64,000 nt of DNA from Akkermansiaceae bacterium. GTDB lineage: Bacteria > Verrucomicrobiota > Verrucomicrobiia > Verrucomicrobiales > Akkermansiaceae. A program made the translations under genes and the position numbers. Shown here piece after piece: positions 33,780 through 42,092 of the stretch. The stretch lies in NCBI GenBank assembly GCA_015062005.1, contig SUVL01000010.1, forward strand, positions 1-64,000, in the 5' to 3' direction. The notes under the pieces were generated by a model. It was not told the DNA's origin, searched no databases, and was given only the letters and a program-made list of their open reading frames with translations. Every line of letters begins with the position of its first letter. The stretch's first letter is position 1.

Positions 33780-34397
33780 ATGAGAAAAGCTATAATGCAG
33801 CTGTTGGTGGTGCTGGTGCTTGGCTGGCTGGTTTCCCCCTTGTCGGCTCAGGATGCATCAACCGAACCGCGCGCCACGAAGGGCGGAACGGTGACGGTGC
33901 AGTTCAAGAACATTCCCAGTGAAGACGTGAATAACGTGAATGGGGATTATGCTGTGAGTCGCGAGGACGGAACTATTTCCATGCCGTATCTCTCCGGCCG
34001 CGTGAGCGTGGTGGGGCTGACTGCGCGGCAGGTTGAGAATAAACTGCGCTCTCTGTATCTTTCGCAGCAGATTTACTCTGACCCGATTGTCATGGCAAAT
34101 GTTGGCCCGAAGGGCGAAGCTGCTGTAGATGCCCGCTATGTGCAGGTAACGGGGTATGTGGGGGGCAAGAAGAATCTGCCTTATCGCGAAGGTATGACCC
34201 TGATTCAGGCGTTGATTGAATGCGGTGACATCACTGATTTCGGTTCCCGGAAGATTCAGGTGACCCGCGGAAAGGTGACGCGCACGTATGATTACTTCAG
34301 TGCCCGTGACCGCTCCATCAAGCTGATGCCAAATGACTCCGTGTTCGTTCCGAGGCGCCCGGCATTCGAAGGCCGGCCGGATAAGATTGGACCGTGA
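33780..34397 (+). CDS. Polysaccharide export protein (Wza-like, PES and SLBB domains)
   Basis: 205 residues with a cleavable signal (MRKAIMQLLVVLVLGWLVSP, then LSAQ) and no lipobox Cys. The PES domain covers about 40-105 (YAVSREDGTISMPYLSGRVS; GLTARQVENKLRSLYLSQQI). An SLBB domain follows (VQVTGYVGGKKNLPYREGMT). It ends with SVFVPRRPAFEGRPDKIGP. At 205 residues it is shorter than E. coli Wza and lacks the C-terminal amphipathic helix of that protein, so the neighbouring beta-barrel may supply the outer-membrane pore. A terminator follows. Confidence 0.9.
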   Translation: MRKAIMQLLVVLVLGWLVSPLSAQDASTEPRATKGGTVTVQFKNIPSEDVNNVNGDYAVSREDGTISMPYLSGRVSVVGLTARQVENKLRSLYLSQQIYSDPIVMANVGPKGEAAVDARYVQVTGYVGGKKNLPYREGMTLIQALIECGDITDFGSRKIQVTRGKVTRTYDYFSARDRSIKLMPNDSVFVPRRPAFEGRPDKIGP

Positions 34398-34418
34398 ACC
34401 AGATAAAGATTCAATAGG

Positions 34419-34447
34419 GCTCCGGCAACATGCCGGAGCTTGTTTTT
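34419..34447 (+). terminator. Terminator of the Wzc/Wza transcript
   Basis: GCTCCGGCA pairs perfectly with TGCCGGAGC around a 3-nt loop, followed by TTGTTTTT and immediately by the next ATG (34448). An earlier in-frame ATG at 34430 lies inside the loop and is therefore not the start. Confidence 0.85.
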
Positions 34448-35572
34448 ATGAATGACAGAGCGGAAAGCATGCATGGCAGAAGGCTATTGCTTCTGAGTGT
34501 GGGGTATGGGCAAGGGCATCATTCTGCCGCGGCTGCCATTGCTGAACAATATGGAGCAGAGGGGTGGAACTGCCGGACGGTGGATATCTGCGCGGATGCT
34601 CACCCGGCTGCCTTCCGCTTGTCGCAGAGCTTTTACCACTTCTGCGTCAGAAAAGCTCCGTGGCTCTGGGGGATAACGTATTCCTTGACGGATACCGCCA
34701 ATTGGGCTCGCATGGTACGCAGCGTGTACTTCTACTCGCTTCTTGATTATTTGAAACGTTTGCTGAGCGGTTGGAACCCGGCGCTCATTATATGTACGTA
34801 TCCTTTATTTGCATACATGCTGGATGAATTGCGCCGCCGGGGAACTGTTATTCCGCCATATGCCCTTGTGGTGACCGATGCACGTGAGATAAGCCGTCCC
34901 TGGATGCGCAGCAAGTCTTCCCTTGTTATGCTCCCGGATGCCGGGTCGGCCAGCATGGTGATGGATCGTTACGCTCTGGATTCCGAGATAGTCAAGGTAA
35001 CGGGGTTTCCGGTGCGGCCTGAGTTCAAACCTGCTTCCCTCAGGCGGGCCCCTGATGAGGGGAATTTGCATATTCTGTATGGGGCATACCGGCAGACTCA
35101 AGGGGTAATCAATGACATTGCGGCTATGCTTTCAGCATTTCCCGGACTTCATCTGGTGGTGTTGGCGGGGGCAAGAAGCCGTTATTTGCAACATGTGTTT
35201 GCAGAGGAATGCGCGAGTGGCCGCCTGGTGATTATGGCGGCGACGAATCAGATGCATCTTCTGTTGCAGAAAAGTCATTTTTATATAGGAAAGGCCGGTG
35301 CAGCCACCATGTTTGAATGCTATTCTTCCGAGGTGCCTGTGTTGATAAATTATACTTTGCCAGGCCAGGAACAGGGGAATCTTGAATTGCTGTTGGAAGA
35401 TGGAGCCGGATATCATGTCGAGTCAACTGCCCATCTGGTCGCTACATTGAATAAACTTTTGCAGAACGAGGCCTCCGGCTGGAAATTGCTCTGCTCGTCC
35501 ATGAAAACCGCCAGGCGTTCCGGCGGTGCAAAGTGTGTCGTTGAAACCATACGCAGTAAGTTTGGTATATGA
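34448..35572 (+). CDS. MGDG-synthase / GT28-like glycosyltransferase
   Basis: 374 residues, similar to UDP-sugar diacylglycerol glycosyltransferases (MGDG synthase/UgtP) and MurG-type GT-B enzymes. The N-terminal domain has LLLSVGYGQGHHSAAAAIAE (the G-x-GHxxAA acceptor loop) and DICADAHPAAFRLSQSFYHF. The C-terminal donor domain has SHFYIGKAGAATMFECYSSE, then VPVLINYTLPGQEQGN. It acts at the inner membrane face, perhaps making glycolipids or a lipid-linked EPS precursor. ATG 34448 is chosen; ATG 34469 (MHGRRLLLLS) is an alternative. Its stop overlaps coaX by 4 bp. Confidence 0.82.
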   Translation: MNDRAESMHGRRLLLLSVGYGQGHHSAAAAIAEQYGAEGWNCRTVDICADAHPAAFRLSQSFYHFCVRKAPWLWGITYSLTDTANWARMVRSVYFYSLLDYLKRLLSGWNPALIICTYPLFAYMLDELRRRGTVIPPYALVVTDAREISRPWMRSKSSLVMLPDAGSASMVMDRYALDSEIVKVTGFPVRPEFKPASLRRAPDEGNLHILYGAYRQTQGVINDIAAMLSAFPGLHLVVLAGARSRYLQHVFAEECASGRLVIMAATNQMHLLLQKSHFYIGKAGAATMFECYSSEVPVLINYTLPGQEQGNLELLLEDGAGYHVESTAHLVATLNKLLQNEASGWKLLCSSMKTARRSGGAKCVVETIRSKFGI

Positions 35573-36318
35573 AATCAGAGGGAACATGTCTGCTGGTTGA
35601 TAATTCGAATACCCGGACGAAGTTTGCCTTGAGCGGGACTTCGGGTGCTGAAATCCGCGTGCTTGCCACGGCTGATATTTCAGAGGATAATGTGCAGCAG
35701 TTGCTGGAGGGGTGGGCTTTTGAACGGGTTTGTCTTTGTTCCGTCGTGCCCTTTGCCGCGGATGCTCTGAGAAGGATTTTTGCGGCTTTTCCGGTAATGA
35801 ATCTCACTCACGTTCATGCGACTGATATTGATTTTTCATTGTACCCTGGTCTTGCCACGCTGGGAGCAGACCGCATTGCGAATGTGCTGGCTGCCTGTCA
35901 ATATGCACCATTGCCGCTTGTGGCTGTGGATCTGGGAACTGCCAGCACGCTTGATGTCCTGTGCCAGAGCCAGGGGCGTGCTTCCTTCATAGGGGGGATG
36001 ATTGCCCCCGGAATGGCCTCGGTTGCTTCCAGCATGCACGCCCATACTGCTCAGTTGCCTGACCTGGGTAATCTGTTTCATGGCCCGGTGATTGGACGCA
36101 ATACCCGTGAAGCCATGGCTGCTGCTGTGCGTGTGGGTTACCCCGGTATGATAGATTCATTGCTCGATGCCATTGAAAAGGAACTGGGAGAGGAAATCCA
36201 CGTAATCCTGACTGGGGGCGATGCTTCTTCCGTGGCTGCGGCGTTGCGAAGGAAGTGCATTATTGTGCCCCACCTTACGCTGCAAGGCATTGCTTTGGCG
36301 GCTGGTGTGACCTTTTGA
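35569..36318 (+). CDS. coaX: Type III pantothenate kinase
   Basis: 249 residues of the ASKHA fold; phosphorylates pantothenate, the first step in CoA synthesis. Motifs: LLVDNSNTRTKFAL (usually DIGNT), LGADRIANVLAAC, VAVDLGTASTLDVL, GGMIAPGMASV and ILTGGDASSVAAAL. It is translationally coupled (ATGA) to the glycosyltransferase upstream, although no functional link is obvious. The ATG overlap fixes the start. Confidence 0.93.
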   Translation: MKSEGTCLLVDNSNTRTKFALSGTSGAEIRVLATADISEDNVQQLLEGWAFERVCLCSVVPFAADALRRIFAAFPVMNLTHVHATDIDFSLYPGLATLGADRIANVLAACQYAPLPLVAVDLGTASTLDVLCQSQGRASFIGGMIAPGMASVASSMHAHTAQLPDLGNLFHGPVIGRNTREAMAAAVRVGYPGMIDSLLDAIEKELGEEIHVILTGGDASSVAAALRRKCIIVPHLTLQGIALAAGVTF

Positions 36319-36350
36319 TGCTTTTTTTGAGCATACTTTAGTTTTTTTTA

Positions 36351-36379
36351 TTGCAAGAACGATTGGAACGCGCTAGAAT
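36351..36379 (+). promoter_or_regulatory. acpP promoter
   Basis: TTGCAA (36351-36356), 17 bp, TAGAAT (36374-36379); the leader is about 20 nt to ATG 36407. A T-rich stretch precedes it. Confidence 0.65.
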
Positions 36380-36406
36380 AACGGCACCTAAAATCTGTCA
36401 CATCTT

Positions 36407-36646
36407 ATGTCCGACAACATCGAATCCCAGGTAAAAGAAATCATCGCTGCTCAGCTCAGCGTTGACCCCGAAAAAGTGACCTCCGATGCCAAGTTCATCG
36501 AGGATCTTGGTGCCGACTCCCTTGACACCGTAGAGCTCGTGATGGCATTCGAGGATAAGTTCTCCGTGGAAGTTCCCGACGAGGACGCCGAGAAGCTTAA
36601 GTCTGTGGCCGACGTGGTCGCATACATCAACGCAAACAAGGCCTGA
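36407..36646 (+). CDS. acpP: Acyl carrier protein
   Basis: 79 residues, the carrier of acyl chains in fatty-acid synthesis. The phosphopantetheine serine is in [20 protein letters not shown]. The protein is acidic with the four-helix ACP pattern ([31 protein letters not shown]). It stands alone here, without fabF, fabG or fabD neighbours, under its own promoter. Housekeeping ACP is likely, given the canonical sequence. Confidence 0.95.
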   Translation: MSDNIESQVKEIIAAQLSVDPEKVTSDAKFIEDLGADSLDTVELVMAFEDKFSVEVPDEDAEKLKSVADVVAYINANKA

Positions 36647-36685
36647 TAGGCCCGGTAGCTTTTTCGATAACGGGCGGTTCCACCT

Positions 36686-36714
36686 TTGCCGGCGGGGCCG
36701 CCCTTTGCTATACT
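36686..36714 (+). promoter_or_regulatory. Promoter of the 36743 gene
   Basis: TTGCCG (36686-36691), 17 bp, TATACT (36709-36714). Because transcription should begin near 36721, the ATG at 36716 is unlikely to be used and ATG 36743 is preferred. Confidence 0.6.
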
Positions 36715-36742
36715 GATGAACCGGAGCTCCATAGAATACGCC

Positions 36743-37240
36743 ATGCAATGCACGCGTGTATTGTATGTACCAGACCGGCGCATCGATACCTTTGGCGAGA
36801 CCCGCTTCAACTTTCGCCTGATTACCGAACCTATGGATGAGGTAGGAGTATGCCGGGTGCGGAGTGGCTGGGTGGAAGCAAATCGACCTCGTATTCTCAG
36901 GCCTGCCGATTTGCGCGGGGTGGAAATCGAAGGATTCGGGGCAGATGCTGCGCGTTTTTTTGAATGGATGGAGGCTCATGGGGCTGGGCTCAAGGCCTTG
37001 TTCCAGTATGGTTTTTGCTTCAGCCGTTCAGAGGTGCAGGAGGAATTGGTGCACGATACGGTGCGCGAGGTGGAGGACAGGGTGGTAAATGAGGCTCTCT
37101 CCTGTGGGGATCCGTATCGAGCCGTCATCTCCGGAGTGGATGATGCCTGGGAGGTGTCCCTTCTTGGTTTTATGTTGGAAATGATTCAGAAATCTCATGA
37201 AATTAACGTATTTGATTTTCGCCGTCGCGGGCTTATTTAG
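36743..37240 (+). CDS. Conserved-looking cytoplasmic protein of unknown function
   Basis: 165 residues from ATG 36743 (MQCTRVLYVPDRRIDTFGET). No signal or membrane segment. Charged and mixed alpha/beta; EVQEELVHDTVREVEDRVVN suggests a helix. I recognise no family. Its 3' end overlaps the start of the LysM protein gene by 44 bp in another frame, so the two are tightly linked. An alternative start is ATG 36716. Confidence 0.6.
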   Translation: MQCTRVLYVPDRRIDTFGETRFNFRLITEPMDEVGVCRVRSGWVEANRPRILRPADLRGVEIEGFGADAARFFEWMEAHGAGLKALFQYGFCFSRSEVQEELVHDTVREVEDRVVNEALSCGDPYRAVISGVDDAWEVSLLGFMLEMIQKSHEINVFDFRRRGLI

Positions 37241-37964
37241 TTTTGCTAGCCAGGCAATAGCCGCAGATAATTATTCCCTCTGGCCCCGGCGTCCGGAGGA
37301 GTTGGAGCGTGCTCGCGTGCTGATGCAGGAGCAGAAATGGGGTGAAGCTGTGCTCCTGTTGCAACCATTTGTCGCAGATGAAGGAATTGCCGGACGCGAG
37401 GCCAGGCAGATATGCGGCCGGGTGAATGTGCCGCGCTACCTTTCCCGTATGCACCCTGGCGCGACTGTGTATACCGTGCGGAGGGGTGATAATATGGCCC
37501 GCATTGCCGTGACTCAGAAGTGCCCCCAGGATGTTATCATGATGCTGAATGGTATTGTGGAGCCTTCGGCTTTGCAAGTAGGGCAGAAACTGGTGGTGGT
37601 GCCCATGCGTCTGAGGATGGAAATCCGCCCGTTGCAGCGGGAGGTTTCCGTTTGGGACGGTACGCAGCTGGTTGCGGCATACACGATTGAGAGTCAGGAT
37701 GAGACACCTGCAGCCCAGCGCAAGTCAATGAAGACAAAAGTGACAGCCCGGGAGGGGGTGCAGGATGGCCATGCGGTTCTTCCTCGCTCTCCGAAGTTTT
37801 TTGCTTCAGACCGCCTGTTGCGCCTCGAAAATGGAATATGGCTGACCAGTGTGGCTAATAAAAGGGGAAGCCGGGGAATCTGCCTGGAACAAAAGGATCT
37901 TAACGAATTGGCCATGATGCTTGATTGTGGTAACGAGGTGCAGATAATTTACCCGCAACCCTGA
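37197..37964 (+). CDS. LysM protein with degenerate YkuD-like C-terminal domain
   Basis: 255 residues with a signal peptide (MKLTYLIFAVAGLFSFASQA, then IAA). A LysM peptidoglycan-binding domain covers about 92-137 (VYTVRRGDNMARIAVTQKCP; MMLNGIVEPSALQVGQKLVV). The C-terminal third has the layout of an L,D-transpeptidase domain (VSVWDGTQLVAAYTI at the start; GSRGICLEQKDLNELAMMLD at the active-site strand), but the expected S-H-G-C-I-R reads S-R-G-I-C-L, so His, Cys and Arg are lost. It is probably non-catalytic, perhaps a peptidoglycan-binding or regulatory homologue. It lies just upstream of ilvB with no functional link. Confidence 0.75.
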   Translation: MKLTYLIFAVAGLFSFASQAIAADNYSLWPRRPEELERARVLMQEQKWGEAVLLLQPFVADEGIAGREARQICGRVNVPRYLSRMHPGATVYTVRRGDNMARIAVTQKCPQDVIMMLNGIVEPSALQVGQKLVVVPMRLRMEIRPLQREVSVWDGTQLVAAYTIESQDETPAAQRKSMKTKVTAREGVQDGHAVLPRSPKFFASDRLLRLENGIWLTSVANKRGSRGICLEQKDLNELAMMLDCGNEVQIIYPQP

Positions 37965-38002
37965 GTTTGATGATAAACGTGTGCCAGTGTGTAAAAATAT
38001 GC

Positions 38003-38031
38003 TTTTCATGAGCCCCGTCCTCTGGTATACT
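38003..38031 (+). promoter_or_regulatory. ilvB promoter
   Basis: TTTTCA (38003-38008), 17 bp, TATACT (38026-38031); the leader to ATG 38096 is about 58 nt. No attenuator-type leader peptide was found in it. Confidence 0.5.
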
Positions 38032-38095
38032 TTCGCCCGAATGCGGAGCCTGAATAACCTATTTCCGCTATTAGCAACATAACGCATAGAATATC

Positions 38096-39949
38096 ATGAA
38101 CACTGAATCCACATGTAAGTCCAAGTCAGAGGGTACAATGATGACCGGGGCCGAGGCCCTCGTACAGAGCCTGGTACGCGAGGGTGTGGATGTAGTATTT
38201 GCCTATCCCGGCGGTGCCAGTATGCCCATCCACCAGGCGCTGAGCCATGAGCCTTCTATTCGTACAATTCTGCCGCGCCACGAACAGGGCGGCGCCTTTG
38301 CCGCCGAAGGGTACGGCCGTGTTACCGGCAAGGTCGGTGTGTGTATGTCCACTTCCGGTCCGGGCGCTACCAACATGATTACTCCCATTGCCGACGCTAT
38401 GCTTGATTCTGTGCCCATGGTGGCCATTACGGCCCAGGTGGGCAGCGGCCTCATTGGTACTTCAGCCTTCCAGGAGACGGACGTGTTCGGCATGACTGCT
38501 CCTATCGTCAAGCATAGCTACCTGGTGACTCAGCTTGAGGATATCCCCCGCATCGTACGCGAGGCATTTCACGTGGCTCGCACCGGGCGCCCCGGTCCCG
38601 TGGTGATTGATATTCCCAAGAATTTCCAGGAAGGGAAGTTTGTGCCGGATTTTGATGCACCCATGGATTTGCCTGGTTATGAGCCCCAGATTGAGCTGAA
38701 CACCGCAGCCCTGGATGAAGTGCTTCCGCTTCTGCTTGCTGCTAAGCGCCCGGCTATCTACGCTGGTGGCGGCGTGGTGATTTCCAATGCGGCTGACCAG
38801 CTGCGTGAGTTTGCAGAGCGTACCCAGATACCCGTGGCGACTACCCTCATGGGTATTGGCGCGATGCCGGAGAATCACCCCCTTTCTGTGCGCTGGCTTG
38901 GTATGCACGGCGCTGTATACGCCAACAATACCGTGAATGAGGCGGATGTGGTGCTGGCTATCGGTGCCCGATTTGATGACCGCGTGACGGGTGCTGTGCG
39001 TACGTTCTGTGAGCACGCCCGCATCATTCATGTGGATTATGATGCCGCTGAGCTCAACAAGAATAAGAAGGTGGATTTCGCAATCCGCTCGGATGCCGGG
39101 GCTGCTCTGGCCTATCTCAATTCCAGACTGGAGTCCATGGGGATTGCTCCGCGTGAATATGCTGTTTCCAACCGTCCGGAGTGGTTTGGCATCATCGAGG
39201 CGTGGAAGAAGCAGTACCCCCTCTGTTATGAGAAGAATGAGCGTGAAATTGCTCCCCAGCAGGCGATTGAGGAACTCTACAACCAGCTGAAGGATGAGGA
39301 TGCCATCATCTGCACCGGTGTGGGGCAGCACCAGATGTTTGCCGCCCAGTTCTACAAGTTCCAGCAGCCCCGCCGCCTTTCTACTTCCGGTGGCCTCGGC
39401 TCCATGGGCTATGGCCTTCCCGCCGCCATGGGTGCCCACACGGCATATCCGGAGAAGACCGTTGTTAATATCGATGGCGACGGTTCCTTCCTGATGAATG
39501 TGCAGGAGCTCGCCACCATTCATATTGAGAAAATGCCCATCAAGTGCATCATCCTGGATAACCAGCACCTGGGTATGGTGGTGCAGTGGGAAGACCTCAA
39601 GTATGATTCCAACCGTGCCCAGACCTTCCTGGCTGACCCTGCGGATGAGTATGACCGCACGCACCGTACGGAGGAAATCCTTTACCCGAACTTCCCGGTC
39701 CTCTGTGCCGGCTTTGGTATCAAGTGCGAGCGCGTTGTAGACCCGGCTGAGCTCCCCGGTGCCATCAAGCGCATGCTTGAATCAAAAGAAGCCTACGTGC
39801 TGGATGTCATGGTGCCCTACGATGTACACGTTCTGCCCATGATTCCGGGCGGTATGGGGTACCGCGATGTGCTCCTGGAACGCATCGCCGGCGACGGCAA
39901 GGGGCGCAAGGCTTCCGAGCTCGGTAAGGAGATTCCTTCGGCTCTCTGA
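38096..39949 (+). CDS. ilvB: Acetolactate synthase large (catalytic) subunit
   Basis: 617-residue ThDP enzyme catalysing the first common step to valine and leucine (and acetohydroxybutyrate for isoleucine). The N-terminal PYR domain has GVDVVFAYPGGASMPIHQAL and the catalytic Glu region LPRHEQGGAFAAEGYGR. A central FAD-binding domain follows, then the ThDP/Mg motif VVNIDGDGSFLMNVQELATI to ILDNQHLGMVVQWEDL. An unusual acidic-free N-terminal extension of about 14 residues precedes MMTGAEALVQSL; ATG 38138 is an alternative start. The regulatory subunit ilvN is 16 kb upstream. Confidence 0.97.
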   Translation: MNTESTCKSKSEGTMMTGAEALVQSLVREGVDVVFAYPGGASMPIHQALSHEPSIRTILPRHEQGGAFAAEGYGRVTGKVGVCMSTSGPGATNMITPIADAMLDSVPMVAITAQVGSGLIGTSAFQETDVFGMTAPIVKHSYLVTQLEDIPRIVREAFHVARTGRPGPVVIDIPKNFQEGKFVPDFDAPMDLPGYEPQIELNTAALDEVLPLLLAAKRPAIYAGGGVVISNAADQLREFAERTQIPVATTLMGIGAMPENHPLSVRWLGMHGAVYANNTVNEADVVLAIGARFDDRVTGAVRTFCEHARIIHVDYDAAELNKNKKVDFAIRSDAGAALAYLNSRLESMGIAPREYAVSNRPEWFGIIEAWKKQYPLCYEKNEREIAPQQAIEELYNQLKDEDAIICTGVGQHQMFAAQFYKFQQPRRLSTSGGLGSMGYGLPAAMGAHTAYPEKTVVNIDGDGSFLMNVQELATIHIEKMPIKCIILDNQHLGMVVQWEDLKYDSNRAQTFLADPADEYDRTHRTEEILYPNFPVLCAGFGIKCERVVDPAELPGAIKRMLESKEAYVLDVMVPYDVHVLPMIPGGMGYRDVLLERIAGDGKGRKASELGKEIPSAL

Positions 39950-39958
39950 TTATTTGCT

Positions 39959-39991
39959 AAGCCGCATGTCGAAGAGTCAGGCATGCGGCTT
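39959..39991 (+). terminator. Hairpin after ilvB
   Basis: AAGCCGCATG pairs perfectly with CATGCGGCTT around a 13-nt loop, 9 nt after the ilvB stop. There is no long T run. Confidence 0.55.
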
Positions 39992-40023
39992 GGTAATTCC
40001 CCTCTCTTGAACGCGTCTCCAAT

Positions 40024-41562
40024 ATGCCGAATGCAATTGTAAAGAATGTGCTGGTGACTCTGATTCTCGTGGTTCTGTGCATTGTCATCGGTGCTGAAGC
40101 CGCAGAGAGTAAGGAGGTATCACTAGGCATCATTGTTGCCTTGGTGGCAGGTAGTTTCATGTTGTGGATAGGCCCCCGTTGCTGGGTGCTTATCTACCTG
40201 GTGCCCCCTGTCCTGGCTCTGCTGCCCTTGCCCGGCAAGCTGGAGGAATTGCCCATTCCGTTCATGGTTGGAGCTGGCGTCTTGTTTTATTGGTTTGTGA
40301 TGTGGGGCATGGGGTATGTCAAGTTTGCCTGGCGCGGGTTGCTTTCCCTGGACTTGCTGATATACATTATGTTTGCTTACATGGTGTATTCATACCTGCA
40401 GCATCCTGTATCCATGGCCATATTCGGTTATGAGGCAGAATACGTAGGCGGCAAGGAGTATATATGGGCCATTCTGGGTACATTGTTCTACATCGCCATC
40501 AGCTGCATCCCCTGTACCTATCAACAGCTGCAGCGTGTGCTGCGCTGGGGTATTCGACTCTCGCTGGGGGCATGCTTGTTGTCTATTTGCCTGAGTCTGG
40601 TTGGTATCCGTGGTGGGGTGGATGTGACGGAATTGCGCGAAGCTGCAACAACGACGCGCTTTACCATGTTTGTGCAACTGGGTGTGTATGGTATTTTCAT
40701 GCTGTACGGAATGAACCCCATGTCGAAAGTGTTTTCCAGCCCAGGGTTATTGGTGGGGTCGGTTTTATCATGTCTGGCCATTCTCCTGTCAGGCTGGCGT
40801 GAGGTGCTGATGAGTAACTCCTTTATCATCCTGACCCTGGCCATCATTAAGCGGGAGTTGTGGTGCATGTGCGTGTTGGGCCTTAGTGTATACGGGGCTC
40901 TTGTATATCTCAGCTCCGAGGGCATCGTGGAGTCTTTCCCGTTCGGGGCGCAACGTTGTTTGTCCATACTCCCTGGAATAAAGGTTTCTCGCGAAGTTGA
41001 GGCAGACACAAGCCATTCCAGCGAGTGGCGTATTGTGATGTGGAAATGGGCCCTCGACCCCAGAACAAAATACATTCATGACTACGTATGGGGAGATGGC
41101 TTCGGTCAGTCTGTCGATTATCTGCGCCGTGAGACGGTCTCCATCATGCGTGGTACCACTATTTATGGTGAACAGGATTTCTTCGCCAATACCGGTGTCT
41201 GGCATAATGGTGCAATTACCGCCATTCACCGTCTGGGTATAGTGGGCCTCGTTATTATCTCACTGATTTTCATATATGCCTATGTACTGTTGATTCGGAC
41301 CTGTATGCAGCTGAGGGGAACGCCGTTGTTTCTCCCATCGCTTTTCTTTGCCTTGCCTTTTGCCGGTGCGCCCTCGTTGTATTACATTTCAGCCGGTACT
41401 ATCGCTAAGTTCTTTGCAAACTACGTGTTGATAGCCATGATTAAGCTTTTCTATTGCGTGGGGCGCGAGCAGGGCTTTATTGTGCCTTGGTATAAGAAAC
41501 AGAGTTACATCCCGCTTGCGATTCAGGCTCACGAGGAGAAGTTGAGGCCTGCAGAACCTTGA
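40024..41562 (+). CDS. Wzy/O-antigen-polymerase-like membrane protein
   Basis: 512 residues with about ten to twelve hydrophobic spans and a large extracytoplasmic loop (about 305-400), the O-antigen polymerase/ligase layout. The loop holds WRIVMWKWALDPRTKYIHDY, VWGDGFGQSVDYLR and GVWHNGAITAIHRLGIVGLV, which matches the Wzy_C pattern (G-x-G and H-N-x-x motifs). It probably polymerises the EPS repeat exported by the Wzc/Wza system encoded 6-9 kb upstream. A strong terminator follows. Confidence 0.8.
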   Translation: MPNAIVKNVLVTLILVVLCIVIGAEAAESKEVSLGIIVALVAGSFMLWIGPRCWVLIYLVPPVLALLPLPGKLEELPIPFMVGAGVLFYWFVMWGMGYVKFAWRGLLSLDLLIYIMFAYMVYSYLQHPVSMAIFGYEAEYVGGKEYIWAILGTLFYIAISCIPCTYQQLQRVLRWGIRLSLGACLLSICLSLVGIRGGVDVTELREAATTTRFTMFVQLGVYGIFMLYGMNPMSKVFSSPGLLVGSVLSCLAILLSGWREVLMSNSFIILTLAIIKRELWCMCVLGLSVYGALVYLSSEGIVESFPFGAQRCLSILPGIKVSREVEADTSHSSEWRIVMWKWALDPRTKYIHDYVWGDGFGQSVDYLRRETVSIMRGTTIYGEQDFFANTGVWHNGAITAIHRLGIVGLVIISLIFIYAYVLLIRTCMQLRGTPLFLPSLFFALPFAGAPSLYYISAGTIAKFFANYVLIAMIKLFYCVGREQGFIVPWYKKQSYIPLAIQAHEEKLRPAEP

Positions 41563-41573
41563 AGGTAAATGAG

Positions 41574-41609
41574 AACGCCGCAGAGATCGACCTCTCTGCG
41601 GCGTTTCTG
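41574..41609. terminator. Terminator after the polymerase gene
   Basis: AACGCCGCAGAG pairs perfectly with CTCTGCGGCGTT, followed by TCTGT. It lies between convergent genes and may also serve rpsO on the minus strand. Confidence 0.8.
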
Positions 41610-41658
41610 TAATTGGCGTGTGCGGCTTCTTGAGGAAGCCCCCTCACCACTGTTTGGA

Positions 41659-41910
41659 TTAGTGGCGGAGGGAAAGACGCACCAGCAGATCCTTGTACAG
41701 ATCCGGGTTCGTGCGCTTGGCATAGTCCAGAAGCTTACGGCGGCGAGCCACCATCATGAGCAGACCGCGGCGGGAAGCGTGGTCGTGCTTATTGGCGATG
41801 AGGTGCTGCGTAAGGTGGGCAATGCGCTTGGTAAGCACTGCAACCTGGAAACCGGTGGAGCCGGTGTCTTTCTCGTTCGTCTTGAAGTCGTTGACGTTGA
41901 TTTCGCTCAT
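41659..41910 (-). CDS. rpsO: 30S ribosomal protein S15
   Basis: 83 residues (usually about 89), binding 16S rRNA helices in the small-subunit platform. Conserved text: TGSTGFQVAVLTKRIAHLTQ, HLIANKHDHASRRGLLMMVA and RRRKLLDYAKR. The N-terminus MSEINVNDFKTNEKDTG fits ATG 41910. No pnp gene is next to it. A promoter-like TTGCAA/TATTAT pair (16-bp spacing) lies about 80 nt upstream on the minus strand. Confidence 0.96.
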   Translation of the reverse strand: MSEINVNDFKTNEKDTGSTGFQVAVLTKRIAHLTQHLIANKHDHASRRGLLMMVARRRKLLDYAKRTNPDLYKDLLVRLSLRH

Positions 41911-42092
41911 TTTAGTATAATCTTGTGTTAATGGTTGATTTTTCGTGGCTGCGGCAAATCGACCTACAAGGTGAGGTGATAATATCACCAATTGCCGCAT
42001 TTGCAAGCCTAAAAGAATAAAAAAATAATCTAACATGGTGCTGTGCCGTATTTTCTGCTTGCTACTGCATGGAGCTGTGGTAAGCTTGCTAC

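Noticed and set aside
38032..38095. Attenuator or T-box leader before ilvB
   Set aside because: The 58-nt leader holds no branched-chain-rich leader peptide, T-box motif or alternative stems.
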